From Neurospora tetraspora (taxonomy: Eukaryota > Ascomycota > Sordariomycetes > Sordariales > Sordariaceae), in assembly GCF_033439725.1 (NCBI RefSeq), contig NW_026944391.1, positions 1-64,000 of the forward strand: a stretch of DNA of 64,000 nt, written 5' to 3'. This document shows positions 50,206-61,281 of the stretch, piece by piece. The notes beneath the pieces are model-generated. The model did no database searches. It was given only the letters and a program-made list of their open reading frames with translations, and was not told where the DNA came from. The stretch's first letter is position 1. Each line of letters begins with the position of its first letter. Made by a program: the position numbers and the translations under genes.

Positions 50206-51677
50206 GTTTGCTGAAGATGGATGAATGCGATCCCAGAGAAATCTGAGGATCTCGTGAATTCGTTCTGCTGAGAAGATGGTGTTGGTGGGCTGACGTGACG
50301 AATGATGTCCAGCGAGGTGTTGTCCTTGATTGCGCTGGCTGCAAGGAGGGGTATATTGCATTACTCTTGAGTAGACGTTCTGAAAGGTGCCGGCACCTGT
50401 ACTTTGGAGCTGTTGTCGTCTCGGTGTTTGCTTGCTGCGTGACTGTCTAATTTGAAAGAAGGAGTGGTGAAGGAGTTGGAGAGGAAAGGTTGAAAGCTTT
50501 ATGCTGGTGGTAGTCAACGGGATGAAATCCAAGTTGTTTGGTTCTGCGTATCGTCGTATCCAGACTCCTGGCGGCACGCGTGGCTCAGCAAGCACAGCTG
50601 CAGCTGAGTGAGGTTTGTGCCGTCAAGTTCGGTGACCAACGCCCAGTGTGCGACCAGCGCTCTTGTGCGTAGAGCCAAGGTTTGTTCCTTCCTTCGGCTG
50701 AGATGTCTGGTGGGAGAGTGGAAGCTTCCGGATGAAGCGGTGACCACAAGTGCAAGTGCAACTGTCGAACTTTGTTTCCCTAATCAATCTTTGTTTAGGC
50801 CGGACGATGTCATGGAACGTCAGACGAAACAACGTTCCACTGGTGGCAGCTGTCTCTCAGCAAGCTCCATGCGACGGAAGACGGAAGTCAAGTGGAAGGA
50901 AAGAAGAAGCGGACGGTGAAGCTGCACAGAAGCTTCCCAGACATGATGCCTATCCCATGCTGCTTGCTTCGTGCTGACACGCGTCTCTCTTTAAATAACT
51001 GGGCACCTGTAACCATTCGTGTAAAGTGCACCCCACATGGGAACGTCTGGACCAGTATCCGACGCTTTTAGCCTTGACATTCACCTGATGAGGAAAAAGT
51101 GGAATGACACGAACCATGTTGAGCTTGGTGCCCGACATACCCGGTTTACGGTGTGAGATGGGCTATTGAAAGCGATTCAGCAACAAGGCGGACCAAACAG
51201 AGGCGGCAAAGGCGCTCAGGAAGTTGCAAAGTGGTAAAATCAGCTTGATAAGCTGAGGTGTAATCACACGTTCCTCGCCTTGACCTTCTGGGTGGACAGA
51301 AAATCCACAGAAATTCAAAATTCTGAAAGCTCGCCGGGCCGGGCCTTTCGCGTCACCGCCTTGCTGTCGTTGGCCCCCGCAGCCCCCCAAGGCTGGGCAA
51401 CACTGTAGCGAATCCAAGACGGCCACATGTATCTGGGGGAATTACTAGCTTGCAAACTAGCACCACATGCGTGTTGACTGCGGATGTCAATCATGTGGCT
51501 CATCGTGATCGTGCAAGACAGACGGGACCTTCTCATCAAGCCAAGAGATACCGGAGCACGAAGCAGAGGACGGGACCGAATAGTGGGGTCTGGCCAGCCG
51601 GAAATCGGTACGTTCCGAGACCCATATCGGGCCCCACACCGGTAGATCAGCCCCGCTTACCCCCACAGACGAACGAA
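50206..51677. other. intergenic (1.5 kb)
   Basis: Leader and promoter of the preceding minus-strand gene at the left. The rest, to the inverted-repeat unit at 51678, has only short frames without support. Confidence 0.5.
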
Positions 51678-51734
51678 CCGGATAAATCGACTGTGTGCCA
51701 TGATAAATCGACTGTGTAGCTTTTCGCGGGCTGC

Positions 51735-51784
51735 CCCTAAGGTTAGTGTTAGGGTTAGCGGTTAGGGTTAGGTGTTAGGGTTAG
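51735..51784 (+). repeat. interstitial telomere-like repeats
   Basis: Three exact TTAGGG hexamers (51749-51754, 51762-51767, 51775-51780) sit in a run of degenerate units (TTAGTG, TTAGCGG, TTAGGTG, TTAG), preceded by one reverse unit CCCTAA at 51735-51740. TTAGGG is the telomere repeat of most filamentous fungi. The run is far from any chromosome end visible here. Confidence 0.92.
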
Positions 51785-51796
51785 TTCCGGGGTGCA

Positions 51797-51817
51797 GGGG
51801 GCCGGCGAGAGGCCCCC
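51797..51817. repeat. GC-rich hairpin beside the telomere-like run
   Basis: GGGGGCC and GGCCCCC form a perfect 7-bp inverted repeat around GGCGAGA, just right of the TTAGGG units and inside the same inverted-repeat unit. Confidence 0.8.
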
Positions 51818-52024
51818 GCGTGTGAATGAGAGTTCAGCGTTCTGAAAAAGGTAGTTTTGAGCTCTCGTTGTCGTGGTTCAAAACAATGTCTTTGGTGATG
51901 ACTTGGTGATAGTTGCGGCCGCGCGAGAGCAATGCCAAGCGATGCCAAGCTTTTGGGTCTTGGCTGTCAGTTTGTATGGGCCCCACACAGTCGATCAAGA
52001 ATCGAACACAGTCGATTTATCCGG

Positions 52025-52708
52025 CCCGCAGACGACGGGAACACGGGAACACAAATCCCGGTTATCGGTACAAGATATCTGAAACAGCCTTGAGACATCC
52101 CAAGCATAAAACAAGCACACAGCAGTGAGTTGGCAGAGAAGATCAGAGACAGCACGAAAGTTCTCGACATGGCAATGAGGTTTTTATTTCGAGACAAGTT
52201 ATCGCAAGTTTTGTCACCATTCTTGACATCATGATTATGTAGTCTGCCTGACCACACCAACATATCATGATATCACCACCAAAAAAAAAGTAGACGAGTC
52301 CAAAATCCGTAAAGATAAGACGCCGCTCGAGAAAAATACGCTTCCAGTTCCAACAATAAAGGAGCCTGATGATCCCCAGGCCGTTTTTCAATACTTCCAG
52401 CGAGAGAGAGACAAGAAACAAAACCCCAACAAAAACATATACCCCAAGCGCCGGATCAATCCGTGTCAAGCCGGTCGGACATCAAGCCGCCGCCATTGAG
52501 TTCCTAATTCCCATTTCCGTTCCCATTTCCCATTACTCCCCAAACTTGACATGTCCTCATTTTCCTTCCTTCCGTCTTCCAGAGCTCGCGAGGGTCGGGG
52601 TTCTTTCTTTTTTCCATGAACATCAAGGTCGTTCCTCCTTGGCCGTCAATGCCCCGGTAGTAGGTAGGCAGGTAGGTATCAAACCACACACACTCCTTCA
52701 CAGCCTCC
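52025..52708. other. intergenic
   Basis: Between the inverted-repeat unit and the small Ser-rich ORF. Contains a TAGGTAGGCAGGTAGGTA cluster at about 52660-52680. No gene is supported. Confidence 0.5.
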
Positions 52709-53077
52709 TCAAAAGGACCGCACCTGCATCTTCTCCCCCAGACTGCAAAAGTGCATATCGTCCGTCGGTCTCGGCTCCAAGACACTGGTGAGCTCTTTGC
52801 GGCCAGCCTCCTCATCCTCCTCCTCGGGTTCCGAAGGCACCAAACGGATGCCGAACAAGGAGCTGATACTGCTTCCGGCGCGGTTGAGCGTACTGCGGTT
52901 GAGCGTGCTGCGGCTGGCCGTTGAGCTGGCTGGCGATACGAGCCTTTCCACCTCGCCGTCTGAGCTGCTAGCCCGCGATGAGGTCGACGATGAGCGGGAC
53001 CGGCGGCTGCGCAACGAGGTCCGGAGACCGTGAGGGGTGAGGCGGGCGGCGAGGGAGTGGAAGCGTGAGTTGTGCAT
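52709..53077 (-). CDS. small Ser/Arg-rich protein (122 aa)
   Basis: The start is put at the ATG at 53077 (MHNSRFHSLAARLTPHGLRT), although the frame is open further upstream. Residues ~20-75 are Arg and Ser rich (SLRSRRSRSSSTSSRASSSD), followed by a short repeat RSTLNRSTLNR, an acidic run EPEEEDEEAG and an ending with LTSVLEPRPTDDMHFCSLGE. The frame shows coding-like codon choice and the motif-like VLEPRP end, but no domain I can name. It may be a small conserved fungal protein of unknown function. A promoter ~1.5 kb without genes lies upstream. Confidence 0.42.
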   Translation of the reverse strand: MHNSRFHSLAARLTPHGLRTSLRSRRSRSSSTSSRASSSDGEVERLVSPASSTASRSTLNRSTLNRAGSSISSLFGIRLVPSEPEEEDEEAGRKELTSVLEPRPTDDMHFCSLGEKMQVRSF

Positions 53078-54614
53078 TTTGAGTGGCTGGCTGTGATGTC
53101 CGGTTGTTTTTCTTTCTGTTTCGAGTTGTCGTCGTCGTCGTCGTGAAAGAGTGTGGAGTGACTCCGGTGGTATGTAGTGAGTGGCAGCGTCTACTGACGG
53201 AGGTGAAACCAAAAAAGAGAGTAAGGTGACAGAGACAATGACGAAACAACAAGAAGCCGGCTTCTGGATCGTCTTTTTTTCAAGTCAATGTACCGGAGAT
53301 GGGGAGGTTGAGGAACTTGACGGCGAGCTCGAGCTGACGAGATAAAAGGGCAAAAGCAGGACTCGGGACAGAGAAGCGTGCGATGGTCCCTTTTTAAGTT
53401 GGTAAACCATCAGCATTGGTAACCGTCTTGATGGAAAGTGCAAGGGTCTACCTAGACTCACTTCGTCTTCGATCCGTCTGGAGCCGGGAAGTCACTCCCA
53501 GGGGGTGCTCGGCATAGGAAGGGATGGATGGAAACCACTACTACCCTGCCTTGTGACTATCGCAAGAACTACCTAAGTCAGGCAAGGGGGTATGGAAAAG
53601 TCGAATCGGTCATGCATTCCATGAAACAGGACCAACCGTCCCGGAAAAGAAGGTCACGGTGACTGTGATGCAGGGAGAAGCCAACCGTCAACCAAGCCAA
53701 CAGTCCAAACTCGACTCTCCGAGGGCAAGCACAGAACACCAACCCAAGTCATGATACCAACATCGATCTCTCATATTTGCGAATCGTGATATCATCGGAC
53801 ATTTTCAGTTCTGTGACCTTTGTGATTCAGTGCTCGTATGGAGATGGAGACATGGACCGGTACGGGGATGAGGACGAGGATAGCCTCAAAAGGAAAGATG
53901 CGATCATGCATAAGATGGAAGTCTGGCCAGACCACCGATGCATCCCAAGAGAAGTGGTGAAACAAGTTCCGAATCTTCGCCTTTTGCCCTGGTTAAGCGG
54001 GACCTTTTTGAAACCAGCACAATGGGGCTCGATGGGTGGTGATTCAAATCGCAGGGGGGACTCACACATGGTCCTTAACAAACCGGCAAAGTAAAATGCA
54101 CTAGGAGATGTTAGTGCCTGCCCCCCCACACATCAAGTGGGGAGGGCGCACGTTCGAGCGGTTTCAGGGGTATTGGAAAGAGCGACGCTAGCATGTGTTT
54201 CACAAGGAACATCACGAACCTCATCCTCGCCTCTGTCAATGCTACCCATCCACGCCCCTTTCCCTTCATAACCTAAGCCACCTCCTCGTGTGCCTGCATT
54301 ACTGCATAACATCACATCTTGGGCAAGCCCATGGATAATACTGCCGGTGACTCCATGTTTTACTCACCATCCATCTGACTGATAATGTCCCTTATCTTGT
54401 GTCCCCTCAATGACCATACGACAAGAAAAGGATGACGACAAGGGGAAACAGTGCGAAGACGTCAATGACATATCGAGTCGCATTATAGACTTCAAGAAAC
54501 AACCACATAACGCCCCGGCTTGCTCAAGAAAGACGCACCATGTGTGCAAAAATGAAATCATAATAAAATATTCTTTCCCCATAACCTCTCATCATCCTCG
54601 CATCTTCAAGTCAT
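53078..54614. other. intergenic (1.5 kb)
   Basis: Upstream of the small Ser/Arg-rich ORF and downstream of the calcium channel. A frame of 105 codons at 53777-54094 has no support. Nothing else recognised. Confidence 0.5.
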
Positions 54615-57600
54615 TCAATAAGCCCCCGAGTACCCTCCTCCCGAAGTTCTCGACCCTCCTCCCCAATCCGTATTATTCTGGCCCCGTCTCATTGTCGCGC
54701 TCCTCCTGATACTGGCCACCCACACGGAATCATCCAGCATGGAGCTGAGCTGCGCGGGACGGACCGAGCTTCCGCGCTTGGCACCATCGCCGCCGGGGCT
54801 TCTTCCGCCGTTATTATCATCCAGACCACTTCCGCCGCCCAATCCCATGCTACCTATCGTCCCTGACCCGCCGCCCCAGCCACCAGGCGAAGGGGCGTTC
54901 CCTCCTCCGGTTCCTAGAGAGTCGTGCAGTTCAAAGCTGTAGGCATGAGTGTTGCGATGTGACGCCGAGTTGGACGACTGGTTCGCGCGAGGGCCGGCGA
55001 GTGGATGGCCGTACGAGGTATCAAACGACGAAAGATCGGCGCTCACCCCAGACCAGCTGCGGTGATGAGCTGCGCGAGCGTTGTCTGCCGATAGGAAGGA
55101 TGCGGCACCGCCGGGATTGAGTGTACTGGAACCAGAGCCGAACGGATTCGTGGGTGTGGATTCGAAAGGATTCGTACCAGCAGCACTACCGCTGCCGCTT
55201 CCGCTAGCTCTCGCGCTGTTGTTGCCGTTGCTGTCCTTGTTTTGCTGTTCATTGTCTGTTTGATCGTTATCCACGTAGATTTCTGGCACGCCCAGCTGTG
55301 GAATCGCCGTGAGCCGAGCAGACCGCTTGAGCTCCATGTGGCGCTGAAACTTGCGAGAGTAGTAAATCATGTCGAAGAAACCGAGGACGGTGCGACGGTG
55401 TATTTCCTCCTCAACGCGTTGGAGACGTGAGCGGCGACGAAGGAACTCCTCGAGACTGTGAAAATTTGTCAGCAATCAGTTGCGTATTTGCTCGACTTAT
55501 GGAGTCTGGTACGCACCGTAAGCTCTTGCTGTCGTTAATAATCTTGTAATGTGCCAGAATCATAAGAACAGTGGTAAAGGAAATGCCTCTCTCTGGATCC
55601 GCAGACACCATAACCTCCTCGAAGAAGATGTTGAACCGTCGTCTGCGTTCTCGCACCTTGGCGACATCAATTTGTGATATCCGTTCGTTTAACTTTTTGA
55701 GATCCAAGCTGGTTTGAAACTGCGTGGTACTAACGATAGAGGCATGTCTGATGCTTGACGTATCTTCACCACGAACATCTTCGAGGATCTGGCGCACCGA
55801 GTCATGACTTTCATAGATGCGCATCTCAAACACGCCCGACAGTTCACCCAAGAGGCGCGGGAAAGCCTCCTTACTGATGAACCCAGTTCCCGAAGGGTCA
55901 ACACTGCGCCATGCTTCCTTGAAGCGCCGGATCTCGTCCCGATCCACCATGGCAAGCCCGCTTGTCCGCTGGAACACGTACGAGAAACTTTCGTATATCA
56001 GCGAAACGAACAAGTTGACAAAGATGTACATGCTGATGATGTTCCACGCGATGAAAAGGGCACGCGCCCATGCGGTGCTACCGCAATCGCTGTCAGAGAA
56101 CTCGACGCCCTCAACACAAAGCGGCGGTTTGATCTTAGCATAGTCTTCCATGACCGCATTCCAACCCTCTCCGCAACTGAACCGGAAGAGTAGGAGCAGG
56201 GCATTCGGCACCGTGCGGAGATTGATATTGTAATCAGTTTGCTCTCCGAAACGGGTAAGACTGAACGTCTGTGTAAGTGCAATCGCAAACACCAGGAAGA
56301 AGGCGAGCCATGTGGCCAACAGGCTTCCGATAGTTGTCAGACTGGCGGCAGCTGTCTTGAATAGTTGGTCGAGCGCATCATTGCGGGGAATGAGCATTAG
56401 GACGATCGCCACCAGGAAGAACTTGTGTAATTGAATGTACGTGTCCAGCTTCGTGTTGGTCATGAAAAGGATCGTCGTGGCGAATGCACCAGTAACAGTG
56501 ACAAGGGAGAACATGTCCCAAGAACTCTTGCGGAAGCGGCTCCAGCCAAGCCCCGCAATCCGAATCACGATGTTGGCGATGTAGATGAGAGTGAAGAGCA
56601 AGAACAAAGCGTCTCTGGTGTCTGTCCACCAATCTGGCTCGCTGTCGAATTCGGAGAGAAGGAGGACAAGATGGAAGACCAGAACGCTGGTGATGGCCAC
56701 ATACCATTTCCCTCGCTTCTCGATGGCACGTTTATGGCACCATATCCTCCACTTGTTCTTGCTCTCGTCATATGAACTTTTTGACGGCGAGATTTGGCGG
56801 AGAAGCTTCCGCAGCTCGAGCCAGGATCTTTGCTCGGCCGTCAGGAAAGCAACACCTGTCTGTTCAGTATAGTTTCTCATGAAGACGGAGATAAAGAGCG
56901 TCAACACAAAGACTGTCGCCAATAGGTTGAAGACGACCAAGAACAACGCGTTTCCCTGGCCGCTGTAGGGAGCCCCTGACTGTGGCTGCAAACCCCTATC
57001 GGTAATGGCTTGAAGAGCGAAAGACACGTCAACCCAGCCCTCCTGGCTCACAATCTGGAAAAGAATGAAGAGAGACGAGCCGAAATCGTCAAAGCTGAAG
57101 TATGGGTTCGATACTGATCTCGGAGCAAGAACGGGCCAATCGTTGTTGTAAGGAGTACTGTTCCATTCACCAAAGCAGTCATCCAGTCTGACTATTCCCT
57201 CCGAGCTGTCGTTGCATGCAAGCAGTTTACCGTGGAAAAGGTTGACTCCATAAATAGCAAAGGGAATAAGTAGGGAGATGGAAACGAAAGCAGCGCTCAA
57301 GATCTTCCACCCGCCAACGATAAGGAGCGAGTGGAAAGTGTCCCTTGCACTTTCGCTGATGTTGAGCAGACGCAGGGCCCTTAATGCTTTGAAGGCACCC
57401 ACAGCTCTAGACACGGCTCCGTTTCGGGTAAATAGAGTGATGACGTTGATCCAAAGAGTTATGAGCACAATGGCATCAATCACACCCCAAGTGCTGCGGA
57501 AGTATGCATTTGGTGTCCAAAGGAAGCCGTCTGCGATAACCTTGATGAGAGCTTCAAGGGTGAAGACAATAGCAAACCCCGTGTCTGCCCAGACGAACCA

Positions 57601-60600
57601 GTTAAACGCCGTTTTGCCATACTTTTCGAAATATTCCTTTTGGTACAAGGGTGTGGTGATGCAAGCCAGCACCACCATGGCCACGATGGCCGCATAAATA
57701 AGAGTCGAGAAGGTGTACCATGCATACGTATTAGGCGGGGCTCCCTCGAACCGCTCAGTTCCCCGACCAGGGCCGACCAGACTCTGGCAAATTCGTCGTA
57801 TGGGATTTCTGGGTTTGAAAATGAACAGGGAATTGTTGTAGTTGGGGTGGCGCATCAGGTACTCTCTCTGTTGCCTCTGGCGGCGTTTTGTGGCATTCAT
57901 CGCCTGGGCGGCCATAGTCCGTGGATCGAGATTCTCACCTAGCCCATCCAGATTGACGTTCGAATAGAAAGGGTTGGGTTCACGGCTAGTAAACAGTGAC
58001 ACGAATTTTCCCCAAAAAGAGGAGAGTATCCCGGGAGTGACGCCGTCATATTCCATGGTTGTACTACTACCCAGATGGGGAGTTGGTTGGCCATCGGGAG
58101 CGCTTTGCTGGAGAGGGTCCATATCGTCGTCAAGGAAGTCGTGTACCACGGCCTCTTTCAGAAGCATCTCCATCATAGCAGGGCCATAGTCGAGCGGATC
58201 CCTCTGTTTTTTTGACCGGCCAAAATTGAAAACTTTTGATAATGCCAGGTTGCTCGAAGAAGAATGTCCCAGCTCCTTGCGCTGGAGGAATGCCTTGACC
58301 TGTTCAAGACGCTTGACATCCTCTCCAACATCGAAATTTTCTTGGATAACGGCAATGAACATGTTGATTAGAATAAAGTAAGCGAGAATGAACCAGCCGA
58401 CGAGGAAAATGGCGCCAATCCAAGCAGTGTGCAGGTGGTGGGTGCTGGCAGTGACGCTGTAGAGAATGTCGGTCCAATTCTCAGTCGACATAACCTGATA
58501 CATTCCGAGGAAACAGTTATAAATGGTGTTAAACGGGATTCTGATCTCATCTCCATCATCATCTTGTCTCGGTAGTTCGCCACGGAACAATTGCGCTGCG
58601 AAGATGGCCATCAGAAAAGTGATGAGGAAGACGAACGACATCAGGTTACCGATACCGGTTACGTTTCCGAGCACTTGCCGAATTAATTTTCTTGTCATGG
58701 GAATAACCATGACCAGACGGTAGACTCGCAGGATCTGGAACGCGGTAAGCCAATTGTAAACCTGGCCAGAATTCCGGATAGGAGGGATGAGGATAATCGA
58801 GGTGGCTACAGCAAGCCCAAGGTCGACAAGGTTCCGTTTCCTACGGTGGAAACCTCGGATGTCTGCAGCCAAGCGGATGATGATTTCGACGTCTAGCAGA
58901 AGAGTGACCACAGGCTCTGCTATATTGACGAAACGCTCTCGGTCCGACTTCATCCTGGCGCTGCGGAGAGACTGGGCCAAAAGTCCAAAAGCGACGATCA
59001 AGATCCACAAAGGTTTTGTCCTGTTGTATATCTTTTGCAACAATGTCGGTCTGCGCACGGCATCATCAACTCGAGATGAAGTCATGCCAGGAGGTTCATC
59101 CGCAGTAAAAGCGCTAGCCTTGGACTCTTCTCGGATGACCTGAAACGACGACGTGATGACGGCAATCAGCAAATTGGTCATCCAAAGCATCATGATAATA
59201 ATGCCAGCACCATAGAAGAGGGCCGATGGGAGGAAATCCGAGCTGATGGTGTAATACATCAAGTCCGAAAAGGTGTTGGCGCTCATGATGACAAACACGA
59301 GCTCCAGAGAATGGCCGATATCGTCGAAGTTGACCGTTCCATTGAAGGGATTTTGTTGCCGGATACATATCGACCCTCTCGGGCAAATGAAGCCCTTGGC
59401 ACGCGAAGTTCCGTTCTTCAAATCAGTTAGGGACTCCTTTTCGTCACTATAAACCCAAGGCATGGTTTCACCAGTCGCGTTATCGATATGCCCTCCACAG
59501 AAAGTCATGTCCGGCGTATAACCTGCTTGGAAGTTGGTGGGATCATCGGGATTTATCCAAAGACATTGACGACTCAGACTTGACTTAAAGCTCTGCACGC
59601 CAATGATGGCAAAGAGAAGCCAGAAGAAACCCATCAAGAAGGACACTCGAACGAGCAACGGCGCGGCCTTTTTCAGACTTCGTAAGATGATCAGATTCCC
59701 TTTCGTAAGGGCAAGTAATCGAATGATGCGCAAGCAGCTTAGCATGCGGAAGACGTACAGATGGTGCTTGCTCTCAAGACCAGTGACGCCTAACACGAAG
59801 GATATCCAGAAGGAGACAACGGCTACGAAGTCCAACCTATTAAAGCCATGGCGGAGAAACGCGCGGCGAGCCAGGTGGCGTCGCTGTTGATCTTCGAGCG
59901 TTTGGATTTGACTGTGGGCCATGGTAAAGGATCTCGTAAACGGAGCAGGCTCAAATTGCTCTTGTCGGGGTTGACGGACCGACCTCTGACGCTGAGGTCG
60001 GAATATGACCCGATACTGTTCGGCCAGCCTTTCGCGAAAGCGGCGTTTGTTCTTGGCTTCCTCATATTCGGGGGCGTTGATGATGAAGCCAGACACAATG
60101 ATTCTTGCTATGAGTTCGATAGTAAAGATGACAAACAGGACAAATATGGCCCAGTCTATCCTGGTGCTACCCCAGCGCTCAGGCCGACCGTTTCCATCAG
60201 CCAACACATCTGGTGCGGCCTCAACAGCTAGTAGGACGGCTTGAAGAACGATTAAGACGAGAATGAATGGCTCAGCCCATGGGTTGACCAACAAATCGCA
60301 GAGCCATAAGCGCAGTGGATTGTCAGGGGGGAATATCCCCAGCGACTTGCCCTTGAGCGGATTGTTCCTAGGGTCGTGTCGTGACCGGGGCCTGAAGGCT
60401 GGGTGCTGCTGTGGATAGACATGATGCGATTCAGGCCGCTTTTCCGTGGGGTTTTGTCCTATTTGTGACGGATAGGAGGTGTCAACCAGCATGGGGCCCG
60501 ATGCGTGGCCCGGCCGCGGGCGTTCCATGCTCGGCGAGCGTGAGCGGTCTCGTTGCGATTGCTGGTCAATCAAGTCACCCTCTCCACTGATCATGACAAC

Positions 60601-61281
60601 ACGCTGAGACATGGCCCTCATAATGGAACCTGCCCTCGACAAAGCGCCACTCGTTGATAGTGACCGAGAGCGGCGTCTGCTATCATCGGGAACCAGACTA
60701 TCTCCATAACTCCGGTGACGGTCCGCGGTAAAGTTGTTTTCCAGATCAAAACCAAGCATGGTGTTGCGGGGTCGCGAGGAACCATCACCAAGATCAGAGA
60801 CGGTCTGGAAACTATCCCTTGGTACAGCCTCTCCTTCTGGTGCGTCCAAGCGACCGATGGGCTGGGCTGCGGGCTTCAGAGGGACACTATCCGACTCCAA
60901 AGAGTCCGTATCGGTACGCTCCTCGTAATAGGGGTTCGGTACACTGTAGGGGTCATGACCATGGCCAGAAATATTCGGAGGCAAGGCGAACTGAAGCGCC
61001 ATATGGTCGATTGGCGAATCAGCGGCGCTTCGGTCGGGATAAGGGTGCTCCCAATACGTCGAGAGCCCAGGAAGGTTGGCGGAAATGGGAGCAGCCGAAG
61101 GCGAGGGCATCTGAAGTCCGGCTCCCGAATTGCGGACGTTATCATTGGTTTCGCTAGTCCTCCCACCGCCGCCCTCTTGTCCCTCTGGAACCGGTCGTAG
61201 ATCGCGCAATGGAATGGACTGCTGGTGGGAAGCAGAGGACACTGAGGCCCGTCGGGGCGAAGGTGTTGGATGGTCGCTCAT
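54615..61281 (-). CDS. cch1: voltage-gated high-affinity calcium channel Cch1
   Basis: Two exons, 61281-55517 and 55455-54615, give 2201 aa. The first exon alone is 5765 nt. A ~320-residue disordered N terminus (Ser/Pro/Arg) precedes four homologous six-span domains: I from about NPLRLWLCDLLVNPWAEPFI, II from PLWILIVAFGLLAQSL, III after YAWYTFSTLIYAAIVAMVV, IV after KRGKWYVAITSVLVFHLVLL. Each ends in a pore loop; the selectivity positions are Asn in I (IMSANTFSDLMY), and Glu in II (MSTENWTDILY), III (VSQEGWVDVSF) and IV (SCGEGWNAVMED). S4-type Arg-rich helices (MLSCLRIIRLLALTKGN; FQILRVYRLVMVIPMTRKLI; FKALRALRLLNIS) are clear in I-III. An EF-hand-like segment (VDPSGTGFISKEAF) and helices follow domain IV. 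The last exon adds a conserved helical start and a Gly/Ser/Asn-rich tail. In fungi Cch1 works with Mid1 at the plasma membrane for Ca2+ uptake under low calcium, mating or ER stress. Confidence 0.96.

Larger units (their letters stand above)
51678..52024. mobile_element. 347-bp inverted-repeat unit enclosing telomere-like repeats
   Basis: The outer 19 bp CCGGATAAATCGACTGTGT (51678-51696) recurs as an exact inverted copy at 52006-52024. A second copy of its inner core lies just inside each end: GATAAATCGACTGTGT at 51702-51717 on the left and inverted GATCGACTGTGT at 51985-51996 on the right. The unit therefore has paired subterminal repeats and a mirror-image layout, as in non-autonomous DNA elements. 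No clean target duplication is visible, although CAGACGA occurs just outside both ends (51665-51671 and about 52029-52035). It has no coding capacity and its superfamily is not recognised. Another possibility is a fixed structural site, not a transposon. Confidence 0.6.
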
